DNA from: Asaia bogorensis
GTDB taxonomy: Bacteria; Pseudomonadota; Alphaproteobacteria; Reyranellales; Reyranellaceae
Length of the DNA stretch: 64,000 nucleotides
Assembly: GCA_945889625.1 (NCBI GenBank)
Contig: CAMDCE010000021.1
Coordinates: 1-64,000 of the forward strand
Direction: 5' to 3'
How positions within the stretch are numbered: the stretch's first letter is position 1; every line of letters starts with the position of its first letter. Made by a program: the position numbers and the translations under genes. Shown piece after piece: positions 14,591-23,232 of the stretch. The notes under the pieces were generated by a model that worked only from the letters and a program-made list of their open reading frames with translations, had not been told where the DNA came from and did not search any database.

Positions 14591-16195
14591 ATGGCAGGTG
14601 ATATCGATGTCGTGACGGAGCGGACTTCCGAGTCCAGGCCCTCGCCGGTCGTCGAAACTGCGTCGGGCCGGGTGAGGGGCGTCACGTCGGGTGGTGTCCA
14701 TGTCTTCAAGGGCATTCCCTACGGAGCCTCGACCGCTGGCGCCAACCGTTTCATGCCGCCGCGCAAGCCCGAACCGTGGAGCGGCGTTCGCGAGGCGATC
14801 GCCTATGCCGGCCGCTCGCCACAGGCGCCCGCCAGTGCGCAGCGACCGGAGCTGGCGACGGTCTGGGGACCGGTCGACACGCTGCCGGTCGGCGAGGATT
14901 GCCTGACGCTGCACGTCTGGACGCCCGCAACGGACAGTGCCAAGCGGCCGGTCATGGTCTGGCTGCATGGCGGCGCGTTCTCCTACGGCTCGGCCAATTC
15001 GCCGCGTTACGACAGCACCAATCTTGCCCGGCGCAATGACGTGGTGGTCGTTGCCGTCAACCATCGGCTCAATATCTTCGGTCATCTCGATCTCTCGGCA
15101 GTAGGCGACGAGCGTTTCGAGCAGTCCGGCAATGTTGGCGTTCTCGATCTGGTGGCGGCGCTGCAGTGGGTGCGCGAACACGCCCAGCGCTTCGGCGGCG
15201 ATCCGGGCAACGTCACGATCTTCGGCCAGTCCGGCGGCGGCGGAAAAGTGAGCGCGCTGCTGGCGATGCCCACTGCAAAGGGCCTCTTCCACAAGGCGAT
15301 CGTGCAGAGCGGTGCCAGCGTGCGCTTCGCCGGACGCGAGCGCTCGACGCGGCTGGCCGACGCGGTGCTGAAGCATCTCGGACAGGGCAGGGGCCAGCTC
15401 GATGCCCTGCAGGCGCTGCCGCTTGAGCGATTGCAGGCGGCCGTTGTACCGGCCCAGGCGACCCTACCGCGTCCACGCCATCCGCTGCTCGACCGCTACA
15501 ATTTCGGGCCGGTGATCGACGGTCGCGTGCTTCCCGCCCATCCCTTCGATCCCGCTGCGCCCGCCTTGTCGGACGACGTGCCGGTCATGGTCGGCGGCAC
15601 CAAGGACGAGACGGCGATCTTCTTTGCGCCCGACGACGCGGTGTGGAACCGCACCGTCAGCGAGGACGAGCTCGGCAAACGCGTTGCGGCGGTTGCCGGC
15701 GACGCGGCCGACAATTTGCTGGCCTACTACAAGCGGCGCGATCCGGTCGCGAGTCCGTCGGATCGGCTGATCACCGCGCTCACGGCGTCGAACTTCGGGG
15801 TGCGCTCGGTGCTGCTGGCGGAACGCAAGGCCGCGCGCACACAAGGTACGTCCAGAGGGGCTCCGGTCTGGATGTACAGCCTCGACTGGGAGACGCCGGC
15901 GTTCGGCGGACGCCTGAAGTCGCCGCACTCCGTCGACGTTCCGTTCATCTTCGATACGCTGCATGTGATCGGCGACGCGCACCGCAAACCCGGCGCCCAG
16001 GCGCTGGCCGACCGCGTGTCCAGGACGTGGGCGACTTTCGTGCGCAACGGCAATCCCGGCAACGAAGCGATCCCGAAATGGCCGGCCTACACCGACAGGC
16101 AGCGCGCCACGATGGTTTTCGACGACGAATGCCGTGTCGTGGACGATCCCGATGGCGAGGTGCGGCCGCTGTGGAGCGAGGTCGCCACCGCCTGA
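14591..16195 (+). CDS. Type B carboxylesterase/lipase family protein
   Basis: 534 residues. The carboxylesterase pattern is clear: VFKGIPYGAST, EDCLTLHVWTP, PVMVWLHGGAFSYGS (oxyanion hole), then FGQSGGGGKVSALLA with Ser214 in GQSGG, where most relatives have GESAG. A C-terminal HSVDVPFIFDT carries the usual catalytic histidine context (SPHSVDVPF). No signal peptide, so probably cytoplasmic. It hydrolyses carboxylic esters or amides; substrate unknown. Third codon positions and spacing fit cotranscription with the upstream amidohydrolase. Confidence 0.92.
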   Translation: MAGDIDVVTERTSESRPSPVVETASGRVRGVTSGGVHVFKGIPYGASTAGANRFMPPRKPEPWSGVREAIAYAGRSPQAPASAQRPELATVWGPVDTLPVGEDCLTLHVWTPATDSAKRPVMVWLHGGAFSYGSANSPRYDSTNLARRNDVVVVAVNHRLNIFGHLDLSAVGDERFEQSGNVGVLDLVAALQWVREHAQRFGGDPGNVTIFGQSGGGGKVSALLAMPTAKGLFHKAIVQSGASVRFAGRERSTRLADAVLKHLGQGRGQLDALQALPLERLQAAVVPAQATLPRPRHPLLDRYNFGPVIDGRVLPAHPFDPAAPALSDDVPVMVGGTKDETAIFFAPDDAVWNRTVSEDELGKRVAAVAGDAADNLLAYYKRRDPVASPSDRLITALTASNFGVRSVLLAERKAARTQGTSRGAPVWMYSLDWETPAFGGRLKSPHSVDVPFIFDTLHVIGDAHRKPGAQALADRVSRTWATFVRNGNPGNEAIPKWPAYTDRQRATMVFDDECRVVDDPDGEVRPLWSEVATA

Positions 16196-16238
16196 CGTTC
16201 GATCTCAGCGTTCAAGACCATCAATCCGGAGGAAATAC

Positions 16239-16988
16239 ATGGAGTTGAAAGGTAGCGTAGCCGTCGTCACCGGCGGCAATGGCGGGCTCGGCCAGCGCAT
16301 TTGCCACGCTTTGGCGAAAGAGGGCTGTCACATCGCTGTGGTCTACGCCCAGAGCAAGGACCAGGCGACGGGTGTTGCGCGCGATCTCGAGAAGCACCAG
16401 GTCGCGGCGGCGGCCTTCGGTTGCGACGTGACCAAGCGCGACCAGGTGCAGAAACTGGTCGACGACGTGGTCAAGCGCTTTGGACGGCTCGACATCCTGG
16501 TCAACGACGCCGCCTACAACAAATCGATCCCGTTCAAGGATCTCGACAACCTCACCTACGAGGAATGGACCAAGATCATCGACATCAATCTCACCGGCCC
16601 GATGCTGCTCACCAAGGCCGTGGGGCCAGTGATGAAGAAGCAGGGCCAGGGGCGCATCGTCAACATATCCTCGGTCGCGGGGCTGGGACCCACCGGCTCG
16701 TCGATCGCCTACGCCGTCTCCAAGGCAGGCCTGATCCATCTCACCAAGTGCATGGCCGTGGCGCTGGCGCCCGAGGTACTGGTGAACTGCGTGGCGCCCG
16801 GCCTGCTCGAAGGCACACGGGCCACGGCCAACCTGCGGCCCGAGGTCGTCGAGACCGGCCGCAAGGCCTCGCTGCTCGGCAAGGCCGCCGACAAGGACGA
16901 CTGCGCCGACCAGGTGGTCACGATGTGCCGCACCAATACGATGACCGGCCAGACGATCGTCATCGATTCGGGCCGCACGTTTCACTAG
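16239..16988 (+). CDS. SDR family oxidoreductase
   Basis: 249 residues from ATG at 16239 with GGAGG 6 nt upstream. Motifs: VAVVTGGNGGLGQRICHAL, DILVNDAAYNK (NDAA in place of NNAG), NISSVAGLGPTG, IAYAVSKAGLIHLTK with the catalytic Tyr-Lys. The end MTGQTIVIDSGRTFH is typical of 3-oxoacyl-ACP-reductase-like SDRs. It is the last gene before a large inverted repeat that separates it from the convergent Gfo/Idh gene. Confidence 0.9.
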   Translation: MELKGSVAVVTGGNGGLGQRICHALAKEGCHIAVVYAQSKDQATGVARDLEKHQVAAAAFGCDVTKRDQVQKLVDDVVKRFGRLDILVNDAAYNKSIPFKDLDNLTYEEWTKIIDINLTGPMLLTKAVGPVMKKQGQGRIVNISSVAGLGPTGSSIAYAVSKAGLIHLTKCMAVALAPEVLVNCVAPGLLEGTRATANLRPEVVETGRKASLLGKAADKDDCADQVVTMCRTNTMTGQTIVIDSGRTFH

Positions 16989-16994
16989 CAAGCC

Positions 16995-17123
16995 TTCCTC
17001 CCCCGTCCTCGGGGGAAGTGTCAGCGTATTACGCTGACGGAGGGGGTCGGAGGCTCGGTCATGACTCATGACCCCTCCGTCGCCGTATAGCGGCGACACC
17101 TCCCCCGAAGACGGGGGAGGGAA
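16995..17123. terminator. Inverted pair of REP elements between convergent genes
   Basis: Two ~54-bp units in opposite orientation: the left begins TTCCTCCCCCGTCCTCGGGG, the right ends CGAAGACGGGGGAGGGAA. Each has its own inner hairpin, GTCAGCGT/ACGCTGAC and GTCGCCG/CGGCGAC. The whole can fold into one long stem. It lies between the 3' ends of the SDR gene and the Gfo/Idh gene, so it probably works as a bidirectional terminator or mRNA end barrier. Confidence 0.65.
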
Positions 17124-17132
17124 ATGATCTTG

Positions 17133-18275
17133 CTAGAGCTTCAACTCCGGCACCGCCATCCAGCGCTGCTCGTAGACGCTGCGATAGGCGAGGTCGGCGA
17201 GCTGAACCGCCTTGGCGCCTTCGACCAAGGTCGGCAGGTACGGTGCATCCTCCGCGACATGCCGCAAGAACAGCTCCCAGCACTGGCGGAAGGGAGTCTT
17301 GCCCGGCTGATCCGGCACTTCCTTCCAGTCAGCCATCAGGTCCACGCCGCCAGGCCGGGCGGCCTTGATGAAGGCTTCCGGCGTCTCGGCCGCGGACTGC
17401 GTGTAACAGCGAAAACGTCCTGCCACGGCCGAGCCCTCGGTGCCGTCGATCTGCACCACCATCGTGTCGTCACGGCGCGGCCGCGCCGCCCAGCTGTTGT
17501 TGATCATGCCGACTGCGCCGCCCTGCATCTTGAGCAGGGCGTAGTTGGTATCCTCGGCGTCGACGGCGTAGTGCTCTCCGCGTTCGTCGACGCGCTCGGG
17601 GATGGCTGTGCTCATCAGAGCGCACACGCCGGTGACCGGCGCCACGAGCCGGTCGATCATGTAGCGCCAGTGCGCCATCATATCGAGCGCCAGCCCGCCG
17701 CCTTCGGACTTCTTGTAGTTCCAGCTCGGACGCTGGCATTCCTGTTCGGCACCGTCGAAAATCCACGAACCGGCGTCGATTCTCACCGACAGGATGCGGC
17801 CGAAGAAGCCGGACTTGCTGACGGCCAGCAGCCGGGCGTAGCCGGGCAGGAACAGCTTGTCCTGGATGACGCCATGCTTGACGCCGGCCCGCTCGGCCAG
17901 CCGCGCCAGTTCCATCGCCTCGTCGACCGTCGGCGCCGTCGGCTTCTCGATGTGGATGTGTTTGCCGGCGGCGATGGCCTGCCGGACACGCTTGGGACGA
18001 TCGCCGGTGGCGGCGCAATCCATGAAGACATCGTCCGGACCGGCGAATGCTTCCGCGAGGCTGGTGGTCCAGCGTTGGTTGCCATGCGCCGCGGCCAGCG
18101 CAGACAGCGTCTTGGCGTCACGCCCGACGAGCAGCAGCTCCGGGATCAGCCGGTCGCCGTTGGCGAGCGGCAACCCGCCTTCGGCGGCGATGGCCAGGAG
18201 ATTGGCCATGTGCTGGGTCGTCCCCATGCGGCCTGTGGCACCGTTGATGATGACGCCGATCCGACGATCGCCCAT
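17133..18275 (-). CDS. Gfo/Idh/MocA family oxidoreductase
   Basis: 380 residues from ATG at 18273-18275, with TTGGAG 9 nt upstream; ATGs further upstream lack a site. The N-terminal Rossmann part reads IGVIINGATGRMGTTQHM, followed by DVFMDCAATGDRP and the family EKP motif (HIHIEKPTAPTVDEAMEL). The C-terminal half (KSEGGGLALDMMAHWRYMID) matches the Gfo_Idh_MocA C domain with the conserved HxxD-like helix. Members oxidise sugars, inositols or related polyols with NAD(P). Substrate unknown. Confidence 0.9.
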   Translation of the reverse strand: MGDRRIGVIINGATGRMGTTQHMANLLAIAAEGGLPLANGDRLIPELLLVGRDAKTLSALAAAHGNQRWTTSLAEAFAGPDDVFMDCAATGDRPKRVRQAIAAGKHIHIEKPTAPTVDEAMELARLAERAGVKHGVIQDKLFLPGYARLLAVSKSGFFGRILSVRIDAGSWIFDGAEQECQRPSWNYKKSEGGGLALDMMAHWRYMIDRLVAPVTGVCALMSTAIPERVDERGEHYAVDAEDTNYALLKMQGGAVGMINNSWAARPRRDDTMVVQIDGTEGSAVAGRFRCYTQSAAETPEAFIKAARPGGVDLMADWKEVPDQPGKTPFRQCWELFLRHVAEDAPYLPTLVEGAKAVQLADLAYRSVYEQRWMAVPELKL

Positions 18276-18310
18276 GCCTGTCTGCTCCAATCGTCTTTTC
18301 ATGCTCATTT

Positions 18311-18366
18311 GGACCGCGAGCCTCCGGCTCGCTCACGATCTTGAGCGAGCCGGAGGCTCGCGGTCC
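18311..18366. repeat. Perfect 25-bp hairpin
   Basis: The arms at 18311-18335 and 18342-18366 are perfectly complementary around a 6-base loop; the left arm starts GGACCGCGAGCCTCCGG. It lies between the luciferase-like gene and the Gfo/Idh gene, both minus strand. It could end the upstream transcript or protect its 3' end. There is no U-tract, so a REP-type element is as likely as a classical terminator. Confidence 0.6.
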
Positions 18367-18372
18367 GGAAGA

Positions 18373-19230
18373 CTAAGATCCGGCCATTACTTCCTTGAAG
18401 CGCCGCAAGGTCTCGATCTGATCGCCGAGCTTCGGCATCCGGTACATGGGATAGAGCATCACCATCTGGGCGCCGAGACGCTTCCAGCCCTCGGCGGCGG
18501 CGACCCACAGCTTCGGATCGGGCGTGTCCATGCGCAGCCATCCTTCGAGGCCGAAGGCGGCGGGATCGCGTCCGAATGACGTGAGATGCTCGCGCAGCAT
18601 CGCCAGCTTCGGCTCGGCCACCTCGGGTGTCATGATCGGCATCCAGCCGTCGCCGATACGCGCGGCGCGCTTGACGACGGCGTCCGACGATCCGCCGAAC
18701 CAGATCGGGATCGGGCGTTGCACCGGGACAGGCAGGAGGTTGACGTCGACCAGGTTGTGAAACCGACCGGAGAATGAGACCAGGTCCTCGGTCCACAAGC
18801 GCCGCATCACCTCGATCTGTTCGGCCTGCCGCGCACCGCGTGTCTTCCATTCGGTGCCGAGTGCCTCGTACTCGACATGGTTCCAGCCGACGCCGACCCC
18901 GAGGCGCAGCCGCCCGCCACTCAGGATGTCGACCTCGGCCGCCTGCTTGGCGACGACCCCGGTCTGTCGCTGAGGCAGGATGAGCACCCCGCTGCACAGC
19001 TTGATCGTCTTGGTGACGGCAGCGAGGAAGGCCATCGTCGTGAAAGTCTCGTGGAAGGGATCGTGCTCGCTGTAAGTGGGCTTCCAATCGCCGCGCGGCG
19101 CCGCGCCAAAGACGTGATCGGCGACTTCGATGCAGTGGTAGCCGAGGCCTTCGGCGGCTTGCGCCCAATCCCGGATCTTTGCCGGGTCGGTGCCTATGTC
19201 GCGCGTCGGGAAGAGGCAGTTCAGCAACAT
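18373..19230 (-). CDS. Luciferase-like (LLM class, F420/FMN) oxidoreductase
   Basis: 285 residues, close to the TIGR03619-type length. Motifs: LGYHCIEVADHVFG near residue 30, SGVLILPQRQTGVVAKQAAE, LRLGVGVGWNHVEYEALG, PIWFGGSSDAVVKRAARIGD. These are the luciferase-like barrel signatures of F420-dependent enzymes. The start follows an adenylosuccinate-lyase-family gene after 10 nt on the same strand, so the two are probably cotranscribed. Confidence 0.9.
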   Translation of the reverse strand: MLLNCLFPTRDIGTDPAKIRDWAQAAEGLGYHCIEVADHVFGAAPRGDWKPTYSEHDPFHETFTTMAFLAAVTKTIKLCSGVLILPQRQTGVVAKQAAEVDILSGGRLRLGVGVGWNHVEYEALGTEWKTRGARQAEQIEVMRRLWTEDLVSFSGRFHNLVDVNLLPVPVQRPIPIWFGGSSDAVVKRAARIGDGWMPIMTPEVAEPKLAMLREHLTSFGRDPAAFGLEGWLRMDTPDPKLWVAAAEGWKRLGAQMVMLYPMYRMPKLGDQIETLRRFKEVMAGS

Positions 19231-19240
19231 TGAAGACTCC

Positions 19241-20620
19241 TTACTTGAAAGTGCGAGCGGCCAGCTCCGCCGCGGCGCCTCGCGCGCGGGTGACGCCCTC
19301 GCGCGCCATGTCGGAACACAACCCGGTATAGGCGGTCGGGTCCAGCAGCTTCGCGATCGCCTTGCGATCCATGTGCGCGGTCAGGCGCTTGTCTGCCGCC
19401 AGCAGGTCGGAGAACGACCGACCTTCGACGAAGGCGGCTTGCGCTGCGTCATACACGACATCATGCGCATGCTGGCGACCGATCGCCGCCCCGAGGTCGA
19501 GCATCACCGCTTCCGCCATGATCAGCCCGCCGCCCAGGTCGAGGTTGGCGCGCATGCGCTTGGGATCGACGCGCAAGCCGCGCATGATCTCGCCCAGCCG
19601 GCTCAACATGTCGCCCGTGGCGATGCAGGCGCGCGACTCGGCGCTGTCCATCATCAGGCTGGTGGTGCGATCGGCCTCGTGCTCGGTCGTCATGGCTTCG
19701 AGCGCCAATGGCACCAGGGAGCGCACCTCGGCCGACGCTGCGATGATGTCCTGGCAGAGCTTCGGATTGCGTTTCTGCGGCATGGTCGAGCTGCCGACGG
19801 TGCCGGGCGGCACGGGCTCCTCGACCTCGCCGAACTCGGTCTTCATCAGCGTGTAGACCTCGCGCCCGATCTTGCCGCAGGTCGCGGCGAGCAGGCCCAG
19901 GATGCAGATGTTTTCCGCCAGATGGTCGCCAATCGCGCGCGACGGCACGGTCATGGAACCGAAGCCCAGCAGCCGGCCGATCGCCTGCTGCACCGGCGGA
20001 CCTTGATTGCCCAACGAGGCATATGTGCCGGCGCCGCCGCCCAGCATGGCGATGAACAGGCGCGGTGCTGCCTGGCGCAGACGCTCGACATGACGCAGCA
20101 GCTCGTCGATCCAGACCGCGACCTTGTAGCCGAAGGTGGCGGGCACCGCGTGTTGACCATGGGTGCGTCCGGCCATCGGCATGTCGGCCGTCCGTTCCGC
20201 CAGATCGGCCATGGCGGACAGCACCTCGCCGATCTGACGGAGGAAGATCGCGTGGGCCTGGCGCAACACGAGGAGATCGCCGGTCTGGGTGATATTCTGC
20301 GTCGTGGCGCCCCAATGCACCCAGCCGCCATGCGGTTCACCCACGATGCGGCCGAGTTCCCAGACCAGCGGGACAATGGTGTGGCCGGTGCGGGCGAAGC
20401 CTTCGTCGATGCGCGCCCGGTCCATCAGCTCGAGCCGAGCCTTCGCGGCAATGGCCTCGGCCGCCGCGGCCGGAATAATGCCGAGTTCGGCCTGGGCGCG
20501 GGCCAGCGCCGCCTCGACGTCGAGCCAAGCCTGCCAACGGTTTTCCAGTCGATACAGGGCGCGGATGCCGGGGTCCGACACGCGGGTTGCCGTCGGAAGG
20601 GAGTCACTGGGGGTGGACAT
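19241..20620 (-). CDS. Aspartase/fumarase superfamily lyase (cycloisomerase/adenylosuccinate lyase type)
   Basis: 459 residues from ATG at 20618-20620 with GGAGGAAG upstream. The superfamily signature GSSTMPQKRNP lies near residue 280, with TGHTIVPLVWELG, WGATTQN and AGRTHGQHAVPATFG (the catalytic His region) earlier. The overall order is closest to 3-carboxy-cis,cis-muconate cycloisomerase and related adenylosuccinate-lyase-family members. Purine synthesis is unlikely from the context, so a carboxylate-elimination or cycloisomerase role is inferred. It is followed by a luciferase-like gene 10 nt later. Confidence 0.88.
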   Translation of the reverse strand: MSTPSDSLPTATRVSDPGIRALYRLENRWQAWLDVEAALARAQAELGIIPAAAAEAIAAKARLELMDRARIDEGFARTGHTIVPLVWELGRIVGEPHGGWVHWGATTQNITQTGDLLVLRQAHAIFLRQIGEVLSAMADLAERTADMPMAGRTHGQHAVPATFGYKVAVWIDELLRHVERLRQAAPRLFIAMLGGGAGTYASLGNQGPPVQQAIGRLLGFGSMTVPSRAIGDHLAENICILGLLAATCGKIGREVYTLMKTEFGEVEEPVPPGTVGSSTMPQKRNPKLCQDIIAASAEVRSLVPLALEAMTTEHEADRTTSLMMDSAESRACIATGDMLSRLGEIMRGLRVDPKRMRANLDLGGGLIMAEAVMLDLGAAIGRQHAHDVVYDAAQAAFVEGRSFSDLLAADKRLTAHMDRKAIAKLLDPTAYTGLCSDMAREGVTRARGAAAELAARTFK

Positions 20621-20748
20621 GGCTCGGGCTTCCTCCTGGCGGTGCGCTCCTGATGGCGCAATTGGCCGACAGGATCGGATATGATCGGGATCGCGACAAG
20701 AAGCGATCGGTCCTATGCTCCGGGGAACGGATGAGAGGGAGTTGAGCC

Positions 20749-21153
20749 ATGGCGAACATGGGCGGATGTCATTGCAGCGCGATCCGCTATGCGGCGGAGG
20801 GTGAGGTGCTGACGCATGCACTTTGCCATTGCACCGATTGCCGCCGCCACGCTGGCGCGCCGATGGTGGGATGGACGATGTATCGGCTCGACGCGGTCAA
20901 GGTGACCAAGGGGACGCCCAAGGCTTATGCGTCATCGGAGCACGGACGGCGGCATTTCTGTCCCGACTGCGGCACCGGCCTTTTCTACACCAACGAGAAG
21001 ATCTTGCCCGGCATCATCGACATCCAGAGTGCAACCTACGACGATCCTGACGCCGTGCCGGCCCGCGCCCACATCCAGGTCGCCGATCGCATCGGCTGGA
21101 TGGCGCGCGTACACGAACTGCCGTCGTTCGAGCGTTATCCGCCAACCGGGTGA
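20749..21153 (+). CDS. GFA family zinc-binding protein
   Basis: 134 residues, a CENP-V/GFA domain of usual length. The zinc-binding pattern is complete: GGCHCSAIRY at the start, ALCHCTDCRRHAGAP near residue 26, and HFCPDCGTGLFY near 72. Relatives were named for glutathione-dependent formaldehyde activation, but most have no proven activity. The ATG is preceded by GAGGGAGTTGAGCC. It is divergent from the lyase gene. Confidence 0.9.
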   Translation: MANMGGCHCSAIRYAAEGEVLTHALCHCTDCRRHAGAPMVGWTMYRLDAVKVTKGTPKAYASSEHGRRHFCPDCGTGLFYTNEKILPGIIDIQSATYDDPDAVPARAHIQVADRIGWMARVHELPSFERYPPTG

Positions 21154-21166
21154 TTCGGTCCTCGCG

Positions 21167-22351
21167 TCAAATATGCTGAAGCGGATTGTCGACGCCGATG
21201 ATGTGGCGGCCGGCCATCTCGACGTGCGGCAGCATGGCCTGCAGATGCTGGCTGGCGCTCATGGCATCGCGGAAGCGACGCTCGAACGGTCCTGAATTCA
21301 TGATCGCGGTCGTCCCGGCGGCGCGGTAGCAGGCGATCGCTACGTCGGTCGCCTCGTTCATGCCGTAAGTCGTGGCAAGCCGCAGCCGCACGCGCAAATC
21401 GACGTCGAGCTTGCCCGCCGCCGCCGCGTCGTAAACCTGACACAGCGCCTCATGCAGGAAGGCACGGGCGGCGGAGAGTCGCGCTTCGAGCAGACCGATC
21501 TCGCGTTGCACGGCAGTACTGACGGCCATCGCATTGGGCGAGGCGCGGCTGTGCTTGCCGCGCGCCAGCTCGACATAGGATTCGAGCATGCGCCGCGCCA
21601 CGCCGAGCGTCACGCCGCAAAAGCCGGTGGCATAGAGCAGGGTCGACATGATGGTGTAGATCGGCCCTTGTTCGCGCCGCTCAGCAAGGGCGTCGCGCGC
21701 CGGTGCCCGGTCGTCCGGCACGAACAGATCCTCGACCGAATAGGAATCGCTGCCGGTGCCGCGCAGGCCGAGGACGTGCCAGTCGTCGATGATCCTGGCG
21801 TCGGCGCGCAGGAACACGAAGCTGCGGTCATCCGGCCGGTCGTAGCGCTGATGCGGCGTACCATCCGGGTTCTGCACTGCGCTATGGGCGCCCAGCCACC
21901 TGGTGTGGCGACCGCCGCTGGCGAAGCTCCAGGTGCCGCTGAGGCGATAGCCGCCGTCGACGCGGATGGCCTTGCTCTTGCTGTGCCGGGCGCCCCAGGC
22001 GAGGCCGTCGCGCGGATCGCCGAACACGGCGAGGGCGCTGTCGTGCGGCATGGCGGCGGCGGAAGTGGCCGACGAGACGTTGGACTGGTTGATGAACCAG
22101 CCGACGCTGGCATCCGCCCAGGCCAGCGCCTCGGTCGTCTTGCAGTACTCCAGCAGGTGGAGTTCCTGGCCGCCCAGGCTGTTGGGCAGGAGCAGGCGCA
22201 GCATGTCCTGGGCCACGAGGGCATCGACCACTTCCGGCGTGAGCTCGCGACGGCGGTCCATCTCGGCGCCGTGTTCGTCCAGCAACGGTTGCAGGGTGCG
22301 GGCTCGTTCGGAAGCGCTGGTCGCGAGCGCCGGCTGAACGCGGCTATCCAT
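21167..22351 (-). CDS. Acyl-CoA dehydrogenase-fold flavin enzyme (DszC/HpaB-like monooxygenase group)
   Basis: 394 residues from ATG at 22349-22351 with AGGA upstream. The acyl-CoA dehydrogenase fold is seen in LRLLLPNSLGGQELHLLEYC, ADASVGWFINQSN, SGTWSFASGGRHTRWLGA, LRGTGSDSYSVEDLFVPDD and a C-terminal FRDAMSASQHLQAML. The usual catalytic Glu region of dehydrogenases is not evident and the Phe-Ala-Ser-Gly-Gly block is typical of the flavin monooxygenase branch (DszC, HsaA). A reduced-flavin oxygenase role is thus inferred; substrate unknown. Confidence 0.85.
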   Translation of the reverse strand: MDSRVQPALATSASERARTLQPLLDEHGAEMDRRRELTPEVVDALVAQDMLRLLLPNSLGGQELHLLEYCKTTEALAWADASVGWFINQSNVSSATSAAAMPHDSALAVFGDPRDGLAWGARHSKSKAIRVDGGYRLSGTWSFASGGRHTRWLGAHSAVQNPDGTPHQRYDRPDDRSFVFLRADARIIDDWHVLGLRGTGSDSYSVEDLFVPDDRAPARDALAERREQGPIYTIMSTLLYATGFCGVTLGVARRMLESYVELARGKHSRASPNAMAVSTAVQREIGLLEARLSAARAFLHEALCQVYDAAAAGKLDVDLRVRLRLATTYGMNEATDVAIACYRAAGTTAIMNSGPFERRFRDAMSASQHLQAMLPHVEMAGRHIIGVDNPLQHI

Positions 22352-22771
22352 GGAATATCCTGGGTATGCTGACTCTTGGACGCATAGTGGCGCGGTTTCG
22401 AGAAGCGTCAATCAGGCCGCCGCCACCAAGCGAAAGAGGTCGGCAGAGCACGGCAGGGCGTACCGTCGGCCATACCTTGCACCACGTCCACAGACTGGAA
22501 TTGCACTTGCTCATTGGCGAAATACGCGAATTTCTCGAAGAATCAGGTCAAATGCCGCAGGAGCGACGTTTCAGGCGATTCTTCGCGAAGACTTCTTTGC
22601 CTGTGCGGAACGTGAGACAAGCAAGGCAAGGTGCGGAGCCATGGGCATCCAAGGCGTCCCGCTGGCGTGGGACGCCGCGGGGATCTCACGCCGGTGAGAC
22701 GGTGAGAGACGCCGGAGTCCGTTTCGTCGACCCGGCCGCGCTGGTAGACTGTCGCTGCATTCGGGGGCGAG
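22352..22771. other. 420-base gap, possible decayed coding
   Basis: No intact gene is found. Around 22500-22630, fragments in two frames look protein-like (IGEIREFLEESGQ in one, NAAGATFQAILREDFF in the next), which may be a frameshifted relic of a small gene. An 8-bp hairpin, GGCGTCCC/GGGACGCC, lies near 22660. The promoter of the repeat lipoprotein should lie in the last 100 bases. Confidence 0.35.
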
Positions 22772-23155
22772 ATGTTGAAGCATGTATTCTTGATGGGACT
22801 TCTGCTGGTCGGGGCCTGCAGTGCCGTGCCGGAGCAGGTAGCGAGAGCCTGCGCCCCGAACAACTATCGGGATTGCTTCGACCGCACCGACCGCACCGAC
22901 CGGACCAACCGGGACGATACGACAATCAGAACGGCCGGCCTGCCGCAAGACACGATCGACCGGACCGACCGCGCCAACCGGGACGACACGGCGATCAGAA
23001 CGGCCGGCCTTCCCCAAGATACGATCGACCGGACCGACAGGGCCAACCGGGACGACACGACGCTCCGAGTGGTCATGCTTCCGTACGACACGGTCGACCG
23101 GACCGACCGCACCAAAAGAGACGATACGACGGACCGAACGCAGGCCTGTCCCTAG
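22772..23155 (+). CDS. Putative lipoprotein made of 23-residue tandem repeats
   Basis: 127 residues. It begins with a short signal peptide ending in LLLVGAC, a plausible lipobox with Cys16. Residues 37-127 are four copies of a 23-residue unit with core DRTDRANRDDTAIRTAGLPQ; copies 2 and 3 start DTIDRTDRANRDDT, copy 4 is shorter and ends in TQACP. The units are rich in Asp, Arg and Thr, highly charged, and probably extended or disordered on the outer surface. No family is recognised. GGGGGCGAG lies just upstream of the ATG. The Bug gene follows 77 nt later. Confidence 0.6.
   Translation: MLKHVFLMGLLLVGACSAVPEQVARACAPNNYRDCFDRTDRTDRTNRDDTTIRTAGLPQDTIDRTDRANRDDTAIRTAGLPQDTIDRTDRANRDDTTLRVVMLPYDTVDRTDRTKRDDTTDRTQACP
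22880..23152 (+). repeat. Four tandem 69-bp repeats
   Basis: Direct repeats of 69 bases (the last copy 66), all in frame with the lipoprotein and encoding its 23-residue units. Units share cores such as GACCGGACCGACCG and AACCGGGACGA. The repeats are contiguous, without spacers, so this is not a CRISPR array. Slippage could change copy number. Confidence 0.8.
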
Positions 23156-23232
23156 GCAGTTGCGGCGGCGGCACGAAACCCTCTAGCCTGCGCCGAACCG
23201 GCGACGAAGAGTGCCGACAGGGAGGATCTGCC

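Noticed and set aside
18373-18400. CCATTAC near the luciferase-like stop as another copy of the 45-bp repeat
   Set aside because: It is part of the coding sequence (Met-Ala-Gly-Ser end) and the flanking bases do not match.
22490-22640. Possible small helix-turn-helix gene fragment
   Set aside because: Protein-like pieces lie in two frames and are too short to assign; kept only as a note in the gap description.
22880-23152. CRISPR-like direct repeats
   Set aside because: The 69-bp units are contiguous, without unique spacers, and remain in one reading frame of the lipoprotein.
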